DNA from: Mucilaginibacter sp.
Lineage (GTDB): Bacteria; Bacteroidota; Bacteroidia; Sphingobacteriales; Sphingobacteriaceae
NCBI GenBank assembly: GCA_028288025.1
Contig: JAQBOM010000028.1
Location: forward strand, 1-64,000
Direction of reading: 5' to 3'
Length of the DNA stretch: 64,000 nt
Below the pieces are notes generated by a model, which was not told the origin of the DNA, did not search any database, and worked only from the letters and a program-made list of their open reading frames with translations. Positions within the stretch are counted from its first letter, which is position 1. Each line of letters starts with the position of its first letter. Below are positions 25,383 through 35,315 of the stretch, piece by piece. The position numbers and the translations under genes are program-made.

Positions 25383-26972
25383 TTATTTTTTTCCATCAAC
25401 AACCGGGCGGGTATTTGCATTCACTAAATTCCAGGCGGTATAAAATACCAGCTGGGCGCGTTTTGCCAGCAAGGGGAAATTGATCTTGCTGACTTCATCG
25501 CCAACCTGGTGATAATCGGGGTGTACCCCATTAAAATAAAATATGATGGGCACGCCGTGCTTCGCAAAGTTGTAATGATCGGAACGGTAATAAAAACGGT
25601 TTGGATCGTTCGGGTCGTCGTATTTATAATCAAGGTCAAGCCTGGTGTATGTGTTATTAGCCTGCTCATTTACCTTATGCAGATCGGTGCTTAGCATGGA
25701 TGAGCCTATTACATATACGTAGTTCGCTGAATCGGCCTTACCGGTATATTCATTGCCTATGCGGCCTATCATATCAATATTCAAATCGGCAATTGTATTG
25801 GCTAATGGGATAACCGGATGATCGGTATAATACTCCGAACCCAGCAAACCTTTTTCCTCGCCCACATTGCCTAAAAACAGGATGCTGCGGCGCGGGCCAT
25901 GGCCTTCCTTTTTAGCCTGGGTAAAAGCTTTTGCTATTTCGAGGATACCGGTTGTGCCTGAGCCATCGTCATCAGCGCCGTTGTTAACGCGGTCGCCTTT
26001 GGTGCCTTCGGGCAGCAGGCCGATATGGTCGTAATGCGCCGATATCACCAGCACTTCATCCTTTAGCTTTGGATCGGATCCCGGAAGGAAGCCAACCACA
26101 TCAACGGCTTTAACGTCCCTGGTCTCAGTTGCATACGAAGTTGAAACAGCCGCTTTAACAACCTGCGTTTTCGGCTCGCCCGACTCATCAATTGCAGATC
26201 TTAACTGTTCATAGGTGTTGCCTGAGTTTTTTAGTAAAGCAGTGGCTAATTCAGGTGTAATGTTGAATACCACTGCCTGGGTACGGGGGGTCGCGGGGGC
26301 GTCCTTTTTTATCGATAAACGGCCGGCGCCTATTTGTGACCCGAACCTTTTTAGGTTAGCCGCTACATTCGATGCGACAGCCAAAACCAATTTCGGATTT
26401 TTACTCATGATAAACTGTATACGTTTGCCGCGTTCGGTGGTCCATGCCGATCTGGTGGCGGTACCGGTTATTTTTGATATACCGTTGGCAAATGGCTCGC
26501 CATCTGTTATAATCAACACCACTTTGCCGGTAATATCCGTGCCCTTGAGGTCGTCGTAATTATCGGCGCCTATGCCATAGCCTATAAAGACTATTTCGTT
26601 TGCACTGATCGTGCCAGCGGTGGCCGAGCCGGTTGCATAAAACTCTTTCCCGTTGGTATATGGTGTGCCGTTTACTATAAATGAATTTACTTTGAAAGCA
26701 TTTTCAACCAATGGCACATCAAAAAAATAAGAGCCGTTCACGGGCGGCTGAAGTCCTAATTTTTTAAATTCATCGGCAACGTAATGGGCAGCTTTGTCGG
26801 CGCCCGGTTTGCCGGTTTCGCGGCCCTCAAACTCATCCGAGGCAAGGATGCTCAAATGTTTCCGCGCCAGTTCGGGCGTAATGGACTGAGCGTATTTCAT
26901 TGCCGTGCGGTCTTGCGCATAGGCACCAGTTAATAGTGCTGTTAAAGCGAGTAATAAAATTGTCTTTCTCAT
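25383..26972 (-). CDS. Secreted M28-family metallopeptidase with PA domain
   Basis: The 529 residues start at MRKTILLLALTALLTGAYA, a signal peptide; six further codons upstream are dropped. A PA-like domain (about 120-270: GYGIGADNYDDLKG, GKVVLIITDGEP) is inserted before the two-zinc peptidase core. Visible ligands are ISAHYDHIGLL (His, Asp), NNGADDDGSG (Asp), LGNVGEEKGLLGSEYY (catalytic Glu-Glu), DLNIDMIGR (Asp) and YRSDHYNFAKHGVP (His). It probably removes N-terminal residues in the periplasm. Length and order are family-typical. Confidence 0.94.
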   Translation of the reverse strand: MRKTILLLALTALLTGAYAQDRTAMKYAQSITPELARKHLSILASDEFEGRETGKPGADKAAHYVADEFKKLGLQPPVNGSYFFDVPLVENAFKVNSFIVNGTPYTNGKEFYATGSATAGTISANEIVFIGYGIGADNYDDLKGTDITGKVVLIITDGEPFANGISKITGTATRSAWTTERGKRIQFIMSKNPKLVLAVASNVAANLKRFGSQIGAGRLSIKKDAPATPRTQAVVFNITPELATALLKNSGNTYEQLRSAIDESGEPKTQVVKAAVSTSYATETRDVKAVDVVGFLPGSDPKLKDEVLVISAHYDHIGLLPEGTKGDRVNNGADDDGSGTTGILEIAKAFTQAKKEGHGPRRSILFLGNVGEEKGLLGSEYYTDHPVIPLANTIADLNIDMIGRIGNEYTGKADSANYVYVIGSSMLSTDLHKVNEQANNTYTRLDLDYKYDDPNDPNRFYYRSDHYNFAKHGVPIIFYFNGVHPDYHQVGDEVSKINFPLLAKRAQLVFYTAWNLVNANTRPVVDGKK

Positions 26973-26983
26973 ATTTTGGTAAT

Positions 26984-27037
26984 TAGTCAATAGTCATTGG
27001 TGAACGGTTTTTTACCTTTCAGCTTTCACCTCTCCTT
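26984..27037. repeat. Heptamer tract (TAGTCAT and CTTTCAG words)
   Basis: TAGTCAA, TAGTCAT and TGGTGAA at 26984-27004, then CTTTCAG and CTTTCAC at 27016-27029. It lies between rpiB and the peptidase gene. The second word recurs at 35344, 54020 and 60060. Confidence 0.6.
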
Positions 27038-27471
27038 CAGCAGGCTATTTTATTAACCCGGTTGGCGTGGCGGCCGCCTTCAAATTCGGTGCTTAAAAAT
27101 GCCTGTACAATTTTCTTTGCTTCGTCGATGGAAATAAAACGGGCGGGAATACATACAATATTCGCGTTGTTGTGGCTGCGGGCTAGGGTTGCTAATTCTT
27201 CATTCCAGCAAATGGCCGCGCGAATGCCCTGGTGCTTGTTGGCGGTGATGGCTACGCCGTTTGCACTTCCGCAGATAAGGATGCCGAAGTCAAATTCGCC
27301 GTTTTCAACGGCTGAAGCTACCGGGTGGGCAAAATCGGGGTAATCAACCGACGCGGCAGAATAAGTGCCGAAATCCTTCAGCTCTTTTAAATCCAGACTA
27401 TCGGCAATTTGCTGCTTATACTCAAACCCCGCATGATCGGCGCCGATAGCGATCTTTAACCCATTATCCAT
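27037..27471 (-). CDS. rpiB: Ribose-5-phosphate isomerase B
   Basis: It interconverts ribose-5-phosphate and ribulose-5-phosphate in the pentose phosphate pathway. The 144 residues begin MDNGLKIAIGADHAGFEYKQ and contain DYPDFAHPVASAV, GILICGSANGVAITANKHQG (catalytic Cys) and SHNNANIVCIPARFIS, all conserved in RpiB. The length is normal. It is flanked by repeat-containing gaps on both sides, so probably its own transcript. Confidence 0.95.
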   Translation of the reverse strand: MDNGLKIAIGADHAGFEYKQQIADSLDLKELKDFGTYSAASVDYPDFAHPVASAVENGEFDFGILICGSANGVAITANKHQGIRAAICWNEELATLARSHNNANIVCIPARFISIDEAKKIVQAFLSTEFEGGRHANRVNKIAC

Positions 27472-27473
27472 TT

Positions 27474-27651
27474 AATTTGAAAATTAGTTGATTTGAAAAT
27501 TTGAAGATAGGAATTTCGATGAAAAGAAATACTAAGATGCGAAACACAATCAAAATATTACAAAAATAGCGATGGGTTTTAAACCCATCGCTATGGAGGC
27601 TGGTCAATTCATTTTCAAATTAACCAATTTCCAAATCTTCAAATTATCTAA
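27474..27651. repeat. TTTGAAA-word inverted pair flanking the tatC terminator
   Basis: Left arm 27474-27511 (AATTTGAAAATTAGTTGATT and similar) and right arm 27611-27651 (TTTTCAAATTAACC, CAAATCTTCAAATT) are mutually complementary in words. The tatC terminator lies between them, so the large hairpin would enclose it. Confidence 0.6.
27566..27594 (-). terminator. Intrinsic terminator downstream of tatC
   Basis: ATAGCGATGGGTTT (27566-27579) is perfectly complementary to AAACCCATCGCTAT (27581-27594). On the minus strand it is followed by a U-run. Confidence 0.9.
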
Positions 27652-28534
27652 CCATTAATTCGTCGTTTTCCCGTTTCTTCTTTCTGCGCTGCACGAAGGC
27701 CGAAACCCATATACTGCACTCGTACAATAAAAACAACGGCATGGCAACAACCATCATGGTAAGCGCATCAGGCGAAGGCGTTATGATCGCTGCTAATATT
27801 AATATCAGCACAACGGCATAGCGGCGTTTTTCGCGCATGAATTTTGGTGTAAGTATATCGAGGCTTGAGAGGATATAAACTACGATCGGTAACTGGAAAA
27901 CAATCCCGGCAACTAGCGTCAGCATGGTTTCGGACGATATAAACGAGTCGATGCTGAACAAATTTTTTATGGTAGGGCTTATGGTATAATTGACAAAAAA
28001 CCGTATAGACAACGGCGTTACCACGTAATACCCAAAAAGCACGCCGAGCATAAATAGGCATGAGCAGTAAAATACAAAACCGCTTGCCGCCTTGCGTTCC
28101 CTGTCGTGAAGGGCCGGCCTTATAAAACGCCATATTTCGTAAAGCAGGTAAGGGATGCCCAAAATAAGGCCGATCATGATCGACGAGCTGAACTGGAGGT
28201 TAAACTGCCCGGCAAGGTCGGTATTAATCAAGTCAAAATTAAACTTTTTAACACAAAATCCCTGCGGATCTAATGAGAACAGGTTATGAAATACTGTCCC
28301 CATGTTGCACATCATCCGGTATGTCCAGAAATCGGTGCGCGTTGGGGCCAGGATAACACTGTAGAAAATTTGGTCGTAAAAAATAAAGGCAACTATGGTG
28401 AATAACAGCACGGCCAAAGCAGCACGAATAATATGCCACCTGAGTGCTTCAAGGTGCTGAAAAAAGGACATTTCGCCGCCCATTTTCTCGCCTTTTTCTT
28501 TTATTGATTCGGTTATCTTGCTAAATATGCTCAT
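27644..28534 (-). CDS. tatC: Sec-independent protein translocase TatC
   Basis: This is the core receptor of the twin-arginine pathway, which exports folded proteins. The 296 residues have six predicted membrane spans. The signature MSFFQHLEALRWHIIRA is near residue 21, with YEIWRFIRPALHDRERKA in the first cytoplasmic loop. The C-terminus is strongly basic (VQRRKKKRENDELMVR). No tatA/B gene is adjacent in this window. It follows accC on the same strand with a 65-nt gap. Confidence 0.95.
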   Translation of the reverse strand: MSIFSKITESIKEKGEKMGGEMSFFQHLEALRWHIIRAALAVLLFTIVAFIFYDQIFYSVILAPTRTDFWTYRMMCNMGTVFHNLFSLDPQGFCVKKFNFDLINTDLAGQFNLQFSSSIMIGLILGIPYLLYEIWRFIRPALHDRERKAASGFVFYCSCLFMLGVLFGYYVVTPLSIRFFVNYTISPTIKNLFSIDSFISSETMLTLVAGIVFQLPIVVYILSSLDILTPKFMREKRRYAVVLILILAAIITPSPDALTMMVVAMPLFLLYECSIWVSAFVQRRKKKRENDELMVR

Positions 28535-28599
28535 TGTTCAAAAACTCCCGGTGTACCGGGTTGCATGTATATACGCTTAACCGCATCAACACGTTTTAA

Positions 28600-29940
28600 T
28601 TATTCGCTGTATTCGAAAGTTTCCATAAACTTCGTGGTAAAATTACCCGCGCGAAAGTTAGGATCCTGTAGTAATTTTAAATGGAAAGGTATGGTGGTTT
28701 TAACGCCTTCGATCACAAACTCGCTTAAAGCCCGCTCCATAGTAGCCAAAGCCTCATCTCGCGTTTGCGCCACACAAATAACCTTGGCTATCATCGAATC
28801 GTAATTTGGCGGGATGACATAGCCGGTGTAAACATGCGTGTCAATACGCACGCCATGGCCACCTGGTGAGTGGAAGTTGGTGATCTTTCCGGGCGACGGG
28901 CGGAAATTATTAAAAGGGTCCTCGGCATTAATACGGCACTCAATAGCATGCAGCATTGGTTCGTAGTTTTTCCCGGAAATGGGGATACCTGCGGCTACTT
29001 TTATTTGTTCCTTTATTAAATCGAAATTGATGACCTCTTCGGTTACGGGATGCTCTACCTGTATCCGGGTGTTCATCTCCATAAAATAAAAGTTCCTGTT
29101 CTTATCAACCAAAAATTCCACCGTTCCGGCGCCTTCGTATTTCACCGCTTTTGCGCCTTTGATGGCGGCATCACCCATTCTTTTACGCAGTTTTTCGGTC
29201 ATAAAAGGAGATGGCGATTCTTCTACCAGTTTCTGGTGGCGGCGCTGAATGGAACAATCCCTTTCGGAGAGATGGCAAACCTTGCCGTACTGATCGCCTA
29301 CAACCTGTATCTCGATGTGGCGCGGGTCTTCTACATATTTTTCGAGGTACATGCCGTCGTTGCCGAAAGCAGCACCCGACTCGGCACGCGCGGAATCCCA
29401 GGCTGCCTCAAACTCAGCATCCTTCCAAACTACGCGCATACCCCGGCCACCACCACCGGCGGTAGCTTTTAAAATAACCGGATAGCCTATTTTTTTCGCG
29501 ATATCTATACCCTGTTTTACACTTTGCAATAAACCTTCGGACCCGGGGATGGTAGGCACGCCGGCCTTTTTCATGGTCTCCTTAGCCGAAGCCTTGTCGC
29601 CCATGGCGTTGATCTGGTCGGCCGTGGCGCCAATAAACTTAATGCCGTATTCCGCGCAGATAGCCGAAAACTTAGCGTTCTCAGATAAAAACCCATAGCC
29701 CGGGTGTATAGCGTCGGCATTGGTCAACTCGGCAGCGGCTATGATGTTCGGAATATTTAAGTAAGAATCGCGGCTGGGCGGCGGGCCGATACAAACCGCT
29801 TCATCGGCAAACCGCACATGCAGGCTGTCGCGGTCGGCAGTGGAATATACAGCTATGGTTTTGATGCCCATTTCCTTACAGGTGCGAATAATTCGCAGGG
29901 CAATTTCACCACGGTTAGCTATCAATATTTTTTTAAACAT
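28600..29940 (-). CDS. accC: Acetyl-CoA carboxylase, biotin carboxylase subunit
   Basis: It carboxylates biotin on AccB using ATP and bicarbonate in the first step of fatty acid synthesis. The 446 residues start [19 protein letters not shown], with [14 protein letters not shown] (ATP loop), [40 protein letters not shown] and [17 protein letters not shown]. The length is typical. It is last of the accB-accC pair, separated from accB by a heptamer/octamer hairpin (29948-30036). Confidence 0.97.
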   Translation of the reverse strand: MFKKILIANRGEIALRIIRTCKEMGIKTIAVYSTADRDSLHVRFADEAVCIGPPPSRDSYLNIPNIIAAAELTNADAIHPGYGFLSENAKFSAICAEYGIKFIGATADQINAMGDKASAKETMKKAGVPTIPGSEGLLQSVKQGIDIAKKIGYPVILKATAGGGGRGMRVVWKDAEFEAAWDSARAESGAAFGNDGMYLEKYVEDPRHIEIQVVGDQYGKVCHLSERDCSIQRRHQKLVEESPSPFMTEKLRKRMGDAAIKGAKAVKYEGAGTVEFLVDKNRNFYFMEMNTRIQVEHPVTEEVINFDLIKEQIKVAAGIPISGKNYEPMLHAIECRINAEDPFNNFRPSPGKITNFHSPGGHGVRIDTHVYTGYVIPPNYDSMIAKVICVAQTRDEALATMERALSEFVIEGVKTTIPFHLKLLQDPNFRAGNFTTKFMETFEYSE

Positions 29941-29947
29941 AGTTTTA

Positions 29948-30036
29948 AATGTGCAGATTATAGATGTGCAGATGTGCAGATGGCTTGAATGTGCAAATCA
30001 TCCGCACATTTGAAATCTGCACATCCGCATATCTAT
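29948..30036. repeat. GATGTGCA-word hairpin between accB and accC
   Basis: The sequence 29960-29981 pairs with 30015-30036 at 20 of 22 positions (ATCTGCACATCCGCATATCT on the right). Units are 7-8 nt. It lies inside an operon whose two products must assemble in fixed ratio. Confidence 0.75.
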
Positions 30037-30494
30037 ATAGGTTCAACCAAAAACAAAGGCTGGTCGTATTCAACCGGTGATGCGTTATCAACCAGCACTT
30101 TTACAATGCGGCCTGATACCTCTGATTCAATCTCGTTAAACAGTTTCATGGCTTCAATAATGCAAAGTACAGCGCCGGGCTTTATCTCGTCGCCAACGTT
30201 AACAAATATTGGTTTTTCGGGACTTGCCGAACGATAAAATGTACCGATCATAGGGGATTTTATGGTTATATATTTTGATGTATCCTCAACAGGCTCGGCG
30301 GCAACGGGCGCCGAAGGCGCAGGGGCCGGAGCAGCTAAGGCGGCGGCATGTGAAGCCGGTATCGTCGCGTTGACAACTGTGGCTACCTGGTTGGTTTTTA
30401 TCGTAATCTTAAAATCCTTCTGTTCAATTGCAACTTCGTTTACTCCTGATTTGGAAACAAAGCGTATAAGGTCCTGTATTTGTTTAATATCCAT
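30033..30494 (-). CDS. accB: Acetyl-CoA carboxylase, biotin carboxyl carrier protein
   Basis: It carries the biotin that shuttles CO2 between AccC and the carboxyltransferase. The 153 residues have an N-terminal part (MDIKQIQDLIRFVSKSGVNE), an Ala/Pro linker (about 50-70: AALAAPAPAPSAPVAAEP) and a biotinyl domain with the biotin-Lys in EAMKLFNEIES. The stop overlaps the right arm of the 29948-30036 repeat by 4 nt. It is upstream of accC on the same strand. Confidence 0.96.
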   Translation of the reverse strand: MDIKQIQDLIRFVSKSGVNEVAIEQKDFKITIKTNQVATVVNATIPASHAAALAAPAPAPSAPVAAEPVEDTSKYITIKSPMIGTFYRSASPEKPIFVNVGDEIKPGAVLCIIEAMKLFNEIESEVSGRIVKVLVDNASPVEYDQPLFLVEPI

Positions 30495-30540
30495 GCCCGG
30501 GGGTTAATTGGTTTTAGATAAAGTTACTATTTTAAGATAT

Positions 30541-30748
30541 GCAAATGACGAATGTGCAGATTACAAATGTGCAAATTTCAAATGCAAGTGTAATTTAAAT
30601 GTTTGATTAATTAGATTAGGGTTTCTTAACGGCAAATAAACAAAACTTATTTAACAAATCTATGTGCAAATATGCAAATTTCAAACGTCAGAAGCCGGGA
30701 ATCGCCGGCTATTAATGTGTATGCTAATCGATCATTTGCACATCAATA
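30541..30748. repeat. ATGTGCAAA-word repeats between fabH and accB
   Basis: Tracts at 30541-30586 and 30661-30685 repeat words like AATGTGCA and AAATTTCA; ATTTGCACATCAATA near 30733-30747 is the opposite-strand form and reaches into the fabH 3' end. A separate small hairpin AGCCGG/CCGGCT is at 30693-30710. Confidence 0.6.
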
Positions 30749-31732
30749 CGCCCACTTTAAGTAAATGGATCCCCAGGTGAACCCGCCGCCAAATGCAGCA
30801 AGTATCAGGTTGTCGCCTTTTTTGAATTTATCTTCCCACTCCCACAAACACAAGGGGATAGTGCCGTTGGTGGTATTGCCGTATTTTTCGATATTAATGA
30901 TCACCTTATCGGCGGTTACACCGGTACGGTTAGCCGTTGCATCAATAATGCGCTTGTTGGCCTGGTGCGGAACCAGCCAGGCAATATCTTCTGATTTCAG
31001 GTTGTTGCGTTCCATTACTTCGGCAGCTACGTCGGCCATGTTGGTAACGGCGAATTTAAATACCGCCTGCCCTTCCTGGTAGGCAAAATGCTCGAGGGCG
31101 TCAACCGTTTCGTGTGAAGCGGGCTTTACCGATCCGCCTGCTTTTTGGTGAAGATACGGAACACCGGAGCCATCACTCCTTAAAATAGAATCCATAATGC
31201 CATATCCATCTTCATTGGGTTCAAGCAGTACTGCGCCGCAGCCATCGCCAAAAATAATGCAGGTCGCACGATCCTGGTAGTTGGTTATCGCCGACATCTT
31301 ATCGCCGCCTACTATTAAAACTTTTTTATGCTTGCCGCTCTCAATGAACTGGGCGCCGGTAGCTAACCCAAACAGAAACCCTGAGCATGCAGCCGAAAGG
31401 TCGTAACCCCAGGCGTTTTTCGCGCCGATCTTATCGGCCAGTATATTTGCGGTAGCCGGGAATACAAAGTCGGGTGTAGTGGTACAAAAGATGATCAGGT
31501 CAATTTCATCGGCGCCAATGCCGCGCTTTTCGAGCAGGGCCTTAACAGCCGGAACGGCCAGGTCGGAAGTGCCCAGGCCCTCTCCTTTTAAAATGCGGCG
31601 CTCTTTGATACCGGTACGCGAGGTTATCCATTCGTCGTTGGTATCAACCATTGATTCCAGCTCGTGATTGGTTAGTATATAATCGGGCACGTAACCGTGC
31701 ACGGCGGTAATAGCGGCATGAATTTTACTCAT
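30743..31732 (-). CDS. fabH: 3-oxoacyl-ACP synthase III
   Basis: It condenses acyl-CoA with malonyl-ACP to start fatty acid elongation. The 329 residues carry the catalytic triad: Cys116 in [16 protein letters not shown], His in [13 protein letters not shown], and Asn in [26 protein letters not shown] near residue 38 is the CoA-binding segment. It follows plsX with an 11-nt gap in the usual plsX-fabH order. Confidence 0.97.
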   Translation of the reverse strand: MSKIHAAITAVHGYVPDYILTNHELESMVDTNDEWITSRTGIKERRILKGEGLGTSDLAVPAVKALLEKRGIGADEIDLIIFCTTTPDFVFPATANILADKIGAKNAWGYDLSAACSGFLFGLATGAQFIESGKHKKVLIVGGDKMSAITNYQDRATCIIFGDGCGAVLLEPNEDGYGIMDSILRSDGSGVPYLHQKAGGSVKPASHETVDALEHFAYQEGQAVFKFAVTNMADVAAEVMERNNLKSEDIAWLVPHQANKRIIDATANRTGVTADKVIINIEKYGNTTNGTIPLCLWEWEDKFKKGDNLILAAFGGGFTWGSIYLKWAY

Positions 31733-31743
31733 TTTTTTATTTT

Positions 31744-32682
31744 TTATTGAAAAGCGAGTTTGATTTTATCTACAAGCGAATTTTCAACCATGCTTTTTGA
31801 CAAAAGCACCATGTTTTTGATCGCTTCGGGTGTTGATATACCATGACCTACAACTACGGGCGCGTTAACACCCAAAATGGGGCTGCCGCCATATTTCTCG
31901 TAGTTAAAACGGTCAAAAAAATCGTCTTTTATTCCTTTTGAATGTGTTACTTCGTAAAACGTTTCGGCAAGCTTCAGGATCACGTTGCCGGTAAAGCCAT
32001 CGCAAACATAAACATCGGCTGCATCGCTAAACAGGTCGCGGCCTTCAACATTGCCTATAAAGTTAAATGCTGTGGATTCCTTCATTAACGGATAAGCGGC
32101 CTGGCAAAGTATATTGCCTTTTTCCTCCTCCTCGCCAATATTCATTAAAGCAACCCGGGGTTCCGGAATGTTATACACGTATTTGGCCAGCAGGTTGCCG
32201 AGGATACCAAATTGCAGTAGAAACTCGGGTTTGCAATCGGCGTTGGCGCCTACATCAACTAAAATACCCAAACCACCATTGAGCTTAGGAATAAAAGTTG
32301 CGATGGCCGGACGTAAGATGCCGGGAACGGCTTTTACGCTGAACATGGCGCCAACCAGCATGGCCCCGCTATTGCCGGCTGAAGAAAATGCTTGTATATG
32401 GCCCTCTTTGAGCAGCCTGAAACCGACTGAAATACTGGAATCGGCTTTGTTAACGATGGCTTTGGTGGGATGCTCGCCCATTGCGATCACTTCGGTTGTG
32501 TGTACAAACTCAAAATGACCGGGATCAATGTTATTTTCCTGGAGAATGCTTGTCGCCAGCTCCTTATCGCCGATAAGCACCAGCCGGTGTTCGGCGGGCA
32601 GGGTATTATAAGCCGCAATTGCACCTAAGATCGTCGCCTGGGGTGCAAAATCACCGCCCATAATATCTAAGCCAATCTTCAT
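31744..32682 (-). CDS. plsX: Phosphate acyltransferase PlsX
   Basis: It makes acyl-phosphate from acyl-ACP for phospholipid synthesis. The 312 residues start [21 protein letters not shown], with [44 protein letters not shown] and [13 protein letters not shown], all family blocks. It is first of plsX-fabH, separated from rpmF upstream by a 212-nt repeat region. Confidence 0.97.
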   Translation of the reverse strand: MKIGLDIMGGDFAPQATILGAIAAYNTLPAEHRLVLIGDKELATSILQENNIDPGHFEFVHTTEVIAMGEHPTKAIVNKADSSISVGFRLLKEGHIQAFSSAGNSGAMLVGAMFSVKAVPGILRPAIATFIPKLNGGLGILVDVGANADCKPEFLLQFGILGNLLAKYVYNIPEPRVALMNIGEEEEKGNILCQAAYPLMKESTAFNFIGNVEGRDLFSDAADVYVCDGFTGNVILKLAETFYEVTHSKGIKDDFFDRFNYEKYGGSPILGVNAPVVVGHGISTPEAIKNMVLLSKSMVENSLVDKIKLAFQ

Positions 32683-32694
32683 ACAGAGAGATAA

Positions 32695-32890
32695 GACGGT
32701 ATCAAGTAGTGAGTGATCAGTATCAAGCAGTTAGTATCAAGTATCAAGTATTTGTTTTTTGACGATCTTGCTACCATAGTCTTGCTACTTGTTACGAGAT
32801 AGTATCAAGTCGTTAGTATCAAGTATCAAGTGTTTGTTTTTTGGTGATTGTGCTACCATAGTCTTGCTGCTTGATACTAGTTACTTGCTA
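32695..32890. repeat. Tandem 82-nt repeat built of AGTATCA heptamers
   Basis: GTTAGTATCAAGTATCAAG begins at 32730 and again at 32812, a period of 82 nt. Each copy goes on to a TTTGTTTTTT run and GCTACCATAGTCTTGCT. Copy 2 can close a hairpin through CTTGATACT at 32870-32878. It fills the gap between rpmF and plsX. Confidence 0.8.
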
Positions 32891-32894
32891 CTGT

Positions 32895-33086
32895 TTAGGC
32901 TACGGCTGCTTTTTCGATCAGTAATTTACCGTTGTAGTAAACGTTACCGTCAACAGTATAGGCCCTGTGCGGTAAATGTACGGCACCGGTAGTTTTGCAT
33001 GTAGTTAAAGTAGGCGCTTCAGCTTTATAGTGCGTACGGCGCTTATCTCTTCTCGATTTGGATATTTTTCGCTTTGGATGTGGCAT
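32895..33086 (-). CDS. rpmF: Large-subunit ribosomal protein bL32
   Basis: This is a 63-residue ribosomal protein. [20 protein letters not shown] is the family N-terminus, and [19 protein letters not shown] is the conserved C-terminal part. Only one Cys is present, so this is the zinc-free (C-minus) form without the two CxxC pairs. It lies 16 nt after the DUF177 gene, the usual yceD-rpmF pairing. Confidence 0.97.
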   Translation of the reverse strand: MPHPKRKISKSRRDKRRTHYKAEAPTLTTCKTTGAVHLPHRAYTVDGNVYYNGKLLIEKAAVA

Positions 33087-33102
33087 AAATCCTGTTTATT
33101 TA

Positions 33103-33627
33103 TTATTCATTTAATTTTTTGAGCACATCCCATCGCGGGTCTGTGTTCTCGTTTTGTTCTGTATTTGCTGTGAGCTTATTAAGGCTTTCGAGCATTTCTT
33201 TATCGCAATAGGGGGTATTCCCCTCGTTGCCGCATACCGTTATAAAAGGCATGGCTACGTTTATGTATTCATATATCAACCCTGCTATATTGATCTCGTG
33301 ATCATTTTTAGTCAGGACGATGATCTCTTCATCTTCACCCAGCGCTTCTTCGCTGAACTTGGCCACCTGCTGCTCGTGTATATCCACCTGTTGCGGATAT
33401 TGCGCCAAACATTTGTCGCAGTTGGCGTCAATTGTGCCGCTGATATCGAAATTCAGGATGAGCATAGTCTCCTGCCTTTCGAGCTCCACCTTGCATTGCA
33501 GGTTTGCTTTTTTTACCAGCGAATAGTCAAACTGGTCGAAAAAAGCATCTGTAACAGCGTACTCAAACTGGTGCTTTCCCAGTTTAAGGCCGGTAAAAGG
33601 AATCGAAAAATCTTTTAGCGATTTCAA
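33103..33627 (-). CDS. DUF177/YceD-family protein
   Basis: The family is linked to 23S rRNA/ribosome assembly and is almost always next to rpmF, as here. The start is set at TTG 33625-33627, giving LKSLKDFSIPFTGLKLGKHQ, the expected Bacteroidota N-terminus; the ATG seven codons upstream (33648) is the alternative. The 174 residues contain Cys pairs DANCDKCLAQY and the pattern CGNEGNTPYC that can bind zinc, and an acidic segment (EEALGEDEEIIVL). Confidence 0.9.
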   Translation of the reverse strand: MKSLKDFSIPFTGLKLGKHQFEYAVTDAFFDQFDYSLVKKANLQCKVELERQETMLILNFDISGTIDANCDKCLAQYPQQVDIHEQQVAKFSEEALGEDEEIIVLTKNDHEINIAGLIYEYINVAMPFITVCGNEGNTPYCDKEMLESLNKLTANTEQNENTDPRWDVLKKLNE

Positions 33628-33648
33628 TGAGCAACAATTAGCCCGCAA

Positions 33649-34187
33649 ATGTAGGGATAAATATCAAATTTGAAAAGTGTTTTTTGGGATTAAATTTTAT
33701 GGGGTGAAACGATAGTCGAAGTGCTGTATAAGAACAGTATTTTTATATCGAAGGTCACCTTTATAAGAAATTCATCCGACCTTAAAAAACCGATCCACCT
33801 AAAACAGGCATGATGGCTGACGCCGAAACTGTAACTCAGGATGCCACATGCCGCAGCGGCTTAGCCGGAGTTTCTTTAAGATTGTTGGGAATAAGTGAGA
33901 GAAAGAGCCAAGATGCAAGGGACAAGAGCAAGAAGCAGGAGATAAGAGCCAAGAAGCAAGACCAGAAGAGCCAAAAAAAAGAACAGGAAACGCGAATCAT
34001 AGTTACCGGGATTGCTTACTGCCAAAATAATGACAGTGTTCCAGGTGTGTTCACCTGTATCCACCTGTACCGGGTGGTACACCAGTATCAAGTGACAACT
34101 TTTTCTGTTCCACTCTCAAAAATTGGAACACTTGAAATTTAACGAAATAATCTTTTGCCCCTTGTCGGCAGGCAGGTTTATCCTCAA
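33649..34187. other. 539-nt gap between pdxA and the DUF177 gene
   Basis: I see no convincing gene: the open frame 33810-34142 translates a Lys/Gln/Ser low-complexity stretch made by a heptamer tract (33903-33975). The region also has CACCTG-containing words around 34045-34085 with the partial inverted repeat GTACC/GGTAC. It ends at the pdxA stop. Confidence 0.6.
33903..33975. repeat. AAGAGCC heptamer tract
   Basis: About ten units of the form AAGNNNC (AAGAGCC, AAGATGC, and others), nearly all 7 nt and in register. Related words occur upstream of oxyR at 44930-45023. No complementary arm is nearby. Confidence 0.75.
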
Positions 34188-35255
34188 TTAATCCCTGTCG
34201 CGGCTTAGTTTGGTTATAAGCAATGGGTTTTCCCCAAGTTCGGCGGTTTCGCGGCGGTATTTCACAATATGGGTGGCGGCAAACAGCGCCTCGCGGAAAG
34301 ATATTTCGGAAGCAAGGTTTTTTCCGGCGATATCATACGCGGTACCATGATCAGGCGAAGTGCGTACAAAATTCAATCCCGCTGTAAAGTTCACCCCCGA
34401 TTCGAAGGCGATCTGTTTAAAAGGTATCAGGCCCTGGTCGTGGTACATAGCCAGCACGGCGTCAAACTGCAGATAGGTGCCATTGGCGAAAAAGCCATCG
34501 GCGGAGTAGGGGCCAAAGGCAAGCATATCGTTATTCCTGGCTTCTTCGATAGCGGGGATGATCACTTTTTGCTCTTCATCGCCGATAAGGCCGTTGTCGC
34601 TGGCATGGGGGTTAAGGCCCAGCACAGCGATCTTTGGCTTGCGTATCCAAAAATCATTTCGCAGGCTGGCGTCCATCAACTTCAGCTTGGCAACTATCTT
34701 TTCGGCGGTAACACTCTCCGATACTTTATTAAGCGGAATGTGGCCGGTAACCACGCCCACGCGGAGGGTATCGCTAACCAAAAACATTAGCGATTCGGCA
34801 GCGCCGTCGCGTTCCTGCAGGTATTCGGTATGCCCGGGGAAATTGAACTGGTCGCTTTGAATATTGTCTTTATTGATCGGTGCGGTAACCAGGGCATCAA
34901 TATCACCTCGTAGCAGGTCGTTAGTGGCCCGTTCCAGGGATATAAAAGAATACTTGCCAACCTCGGCGTTCGCCACGCCCGGCTCGATCTTTACGTCCTC
35001 CTCCCAGCAGTTGATCATATTGGGTTTGCGGTGGTCCTTTTTACCGGTCAGCTCGCCGGGATGATCAATAACAAAAAAATTGAGCTCATCTAAATCGGTC
35101 AGGCGGCGGTAAAATGAGGCCACTTTTGTATGGCCGTATACAATGGGCATGCAGTAGTCATATATACGGCTATCCGCCAGTGTTTTCAGGATTATCTCTA
35201 AACCTATTCCGTTTATATCTCCTATGCTTATCCCTATTTTCAGTTTCTCGCTCAT
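34188..35255 (-). CDS. pdxA: 4-hydroxythreonine-4-phosphate dehydrogenase
   Basis: This is an NAD-dependent enzyme of vitamin B6 synthesis. The 355 residues start MSEKLKIGISIGDINGIGLE; a six-codon extension is dropped. Metal-site and substrate blocks are FPGHTEYLQERDG, GVVTGHIPLNKV, LGLNPHASDNG and AMYHDQGLIPFKQIAF, with TSPDHGTAYDIAGK at the end. The length is somewhat longer than the E. coli enzyme but normal for Bacteroidota. It stands alone on its strand, divergent from rsmA. Confidence 0.95.
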   Translation of the reverse strand: MSEKLKIGISIGDINGIGLEIILKTLADSRIYDYCMPIVYGHTKVASFYRRLTDLDELNFFVIDHPGELTGKKDHRKPNMINCWEEDVKIEPGVANAEVGKYSFISLERATNDLLRGDIDALVTAPINKDNIQSDQFNFPGHTEYLQERDGAAESLMFLVSDTLRVGVVTGHIPLNKVSESVTAEKIVAKLKLMDASLRNDFWIRKPKIAVLGLNPHASDNGLIGDEEQKVIIPAIEEARNNDMLAFGPYSADGFFANGTYLQFDAVLAMYHDQGLIPFKQIAFESGVNFTAGLNFVRTSPDHGTAYDIAGKNLASEISFREALFAATHIVKYRRETAELGENPLLITKLSRDRD

Positions 35256-35315
35256 GTTATATAATGATTTCACCGATTGAGGTGTGATTACACCGACTTT
35301 TTGGGGTGTTGATCA

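Noticed and set aside
32695-32890. Possible CRISPR-like array
   Set aside because: Only two diverged 82-nt copies, no constant short repeat with unique spacers, no cas genes.
33810-34142. 110-codon open frame in the pdxA/DUF177 gap
   Set aside because: Its middle is a Lys/Gln/Ser-rich translation of the AAGAGCC heptamer tract; no start context, no family resemblance.
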